Assembly (NCBI RefSeq): GCF_003390335.1
Contig: NZ_QUOU01000001.1
Coordinates: 1,054,001-1,118,000, forward strand
Direction: 5' to 3'
Length of the DNA: 64,000 nt
Origin: Thalassotalea euphylliae
GTDB lineage: Bacteria; Pseudomonadota; Gammaproteobacteria; Enterobacterales; Alteromonadaceae
This document shows, piece after piece, positions 62,816 through 64,000 of this stretch. The translations under genes were made by a program, and so were the position numbers. The notes beneath the pieces are model-generated. The model was not told where the DNA came from and did not search any database. It saw only the letters and a program-made list of their open reading frames with translations. Within the stretch, counting starts at the first letter, position 1, and each line of letters starts with the position of its first letter.

Positions 62816-64000
62816 ATGGCTGAGAATAAGGTAAAGAATCAAGCAACTAACCGAGCAAGCAACAATCATGTTGAAAATGTCAGTCGTCGCTCATTTCTAA
62901 AAAGTTTAGGCTTAGGCTCTGGCGCCTTGGTGTTAGCGGTAAACTTTCCTCAAGTCAGTGGCTTGCCTAAGGCATTCGCCGCACCTGCTGCCACTAAATT
63001 TGAGCCAAGTGTCTATGTGCATATTAACGCTGATGACACCGTTGGTATTATTGTTCATCGTTCAGAAATGGGGCAGGGCATTCGCACCAGTATCCCTATG
63101 GTAGTGGCTGATGAACTTGAAGCTGACTGGCAAAAAATTGAAGTTATTCAAGGCTTAGGTGACAAAAAGTACGGTAGCCAAAACACCGATGGTTCGCGCT
63201 CAATTCGCAACTTCTACCAGCCACTGCGAGAAGCTGGTGCCACCGCGCGTACTATGCTTGAGCAAGCAGCGGCAAATCAATGGCAAGTGCCTGTGGCAGA
63301 GTGTTATGCCAAAGCCAATAAAATAGTTCACAAACCGACGGGCAAAACCGCTAGTTTTGGTTCTTTAGTGGCGGTTGCAGCCACGTTGCCAGTGCCAGAT
63401 CCAATCTCGTTGAAGCTTAAAAGCAAAGCCGAGTTTAACTTTATTGGCAAATCCGACATCCCATTGGTTGACGGTTATGATATCGCGACGGGCAATACTA
63501 CCTATGGTTATGACGTACAGCTGCCAGATATGGAATATGTGGTCATCGCACGTCCACCCGTATTGGCTTCTAAACTCGTCAAGTTCGACGCAAGTAAGGC
63601 GAAAAAAGTACCGGGTGTGATTGATGTCATTGCGCTTGAGAACTTGGAGGAGCCGCCACTGTTCAAGCCTCTGGGCGGTGTGGCTGTGGTTGCTAAAAAC
63701 ACTTGGGCCGCCATGCAAGGTCGCGAAGCGTTAGTCATAGAGTGGGAGAATAGTGAGCACGCCAATTATGAGTCTGAGGCTTATAAAAAAGCACTCGCTG
63801 CCAGTTGTGATGCGCCTAGTGCGATATTGCGAAAAGCCGGTGATGTCGAGGCCGCACTAGCAAGTGCAGATAAAGTGTTCGCTGCTGATTATTACGTACC
63901 TGAGCTAATTCATGTGCCGATGGAGCCTCCTGCGGCGACAGCACACTATCACGAAGGCGTATTCGATATTTGGGCGTGTACACAAACGCCGCAGTCAGCA
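62816..64000 (+). CDS. Molybdenum-binding large subunit, IorB type, Tat-exported (C-terminus outside window)
   Basis: Frame open from the ATG at 62816 to the window edge (395 codons). A twin-arginine signal, VSRRSFLKSLGLGSGALVLAV, shows export of a folded cofactor-loaded enzyme to the periplasm. Conserved family blocks are VYVHINADDTVGIIVHRSEMGQGIRTSIPMVVADELEADW and later VPMEPPAATAHY. This is the xanthine dehydrogenase/IorB superfamily; the substrate (aldehyde, N-heterocycle) is unknown. Two bases after the small subunit, with AAGGAG upstream. Confidence 0.92.
   Translation, partial: MAENKVKNQATNRASNNHVENVSRRSFLKSLGLGSGALVLAVNFPQVSGLPKAFAAPAATKFEPSVYVHINADDTVGIIVHRSEMGQGIRTSIPMVVADELEADWQKIEVIQGLGDKKYGSQNTDGSRSIRNFYQPLREAGATARTMLEQAAANQWQVPVAECYAKANKIVHKPTGKTASFGSLVAVAATLPVPDPISLKLKSKAEFNFIGKSDIPLVDGYDIATGNTTYGYDVQLPDMEYVVIARPPVLASKLVKFDASKAKKVPGVIDVIALENLEEPPLFKPLGGVAVVAKNTWAAMQGREALVIEWENSEHANYESEAYKKALAASCDAPSAILRKAGDVEAALASADKVFAADYYVPELIHVPMEPPAATAHYHEGVFDIWACTQTPQSA

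Noticed and set aside
1..64000. tRNA, rRNA, integrase or toxin-antitoxin genes
   Set aside because: I looked for them, particularly around 46 kb and in the large gaps, and found none I could support by eye.

Overview
The window is a contiguous chromosomal segment, about 43-45% GC by eye, from a marine-type gammaproteobacterium. The best guess is Alteromonadales, close to Colwelliaceae/Thalassotalea. That rests on overall gene content, an aroF-type DAHP synthase followed by tyrA, TyrR- and Fur-type operators, and short inverted-repeat elements with ATACCAAT ends. No 16S or other decisive marker is present, so the genus is inference. I saw no rRNA, tRNA, CRISPR array, integrase or full insertion sequence.

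Layout. 0-3 kb (minus strand): an Old Yellow Enzyme cut by the window edge, then a DNA-alkylation repair pair (an Ada-AlkA fusion and Ogt). 3.2-8.5 kb: an orphan sensor kinase, a MITE-like element, a GntR regulator, a SulP transporter with a clear promoter and long leader, and a DUF1289 protein. 8.7-12.7 kb: a YceI/cytochrome b561 pair, a succinate-semialdehyde-type dehydrogenase, and small EF-hand and membrane proteins. 12.9-17.7 kb: a secreted S33 peptidase, a NatAB-type ABC exporter, and a sigma factor overlapping a membrane protein. 18-22.1 kb: glyA, then DAHP synthase and tyrA behind a TyrR-type promoter and a Tyr/Phe-rich leader ORF.

22.3-30.6 kb: two divergent surface lipoproteins, one a propeller-like protein and one a 1922-residue protein with twelve copies of a ~90-residue module, with a near-perfect Fur box between them. 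30.7-42.6 kb: a complete Tad (Flp) pilus locus, also preceded by a Fur-like box. 42.7-46.2 kb: a four-gene operon of TlpA-like thioredoxin, DUF4266, DUF3570 barrel and ApbE-like flavin transferase. The DUF3570 protein carries a sequence matching the ApbE flavinylation motif. At 46.4-46.6 kb lies a displaced 3' fragment of tyrA, the best direct sign of rearrangement in the window.

46.7-53.2 kb: a thioredoxin-fold lipoprotein, an outer-membrane barrel, a membrane-anchored unknown and an RND efflux pair. 53.3-57.4 kb (minus strand): pheA with a textbook Phe-codon attenuator, and a penicillin-acylase family hydrolase. 57.7-64 kb: a small unknown protein, then a cysteine desulfurase, SufU-like scaffold, XdhC, MocA/MobA-like transferase, [2Fe-2S] subunit and a Tat-exported molybdenum subunit (cut at the window end). 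Together these look like a molybdenum hydroxylase with its own maturation set.

The most interesting material is the putative flavinylation operon, the candidate leader peptide ahead of DAHP synthase, the tyrA fragment, and the Fur-marked surface region.
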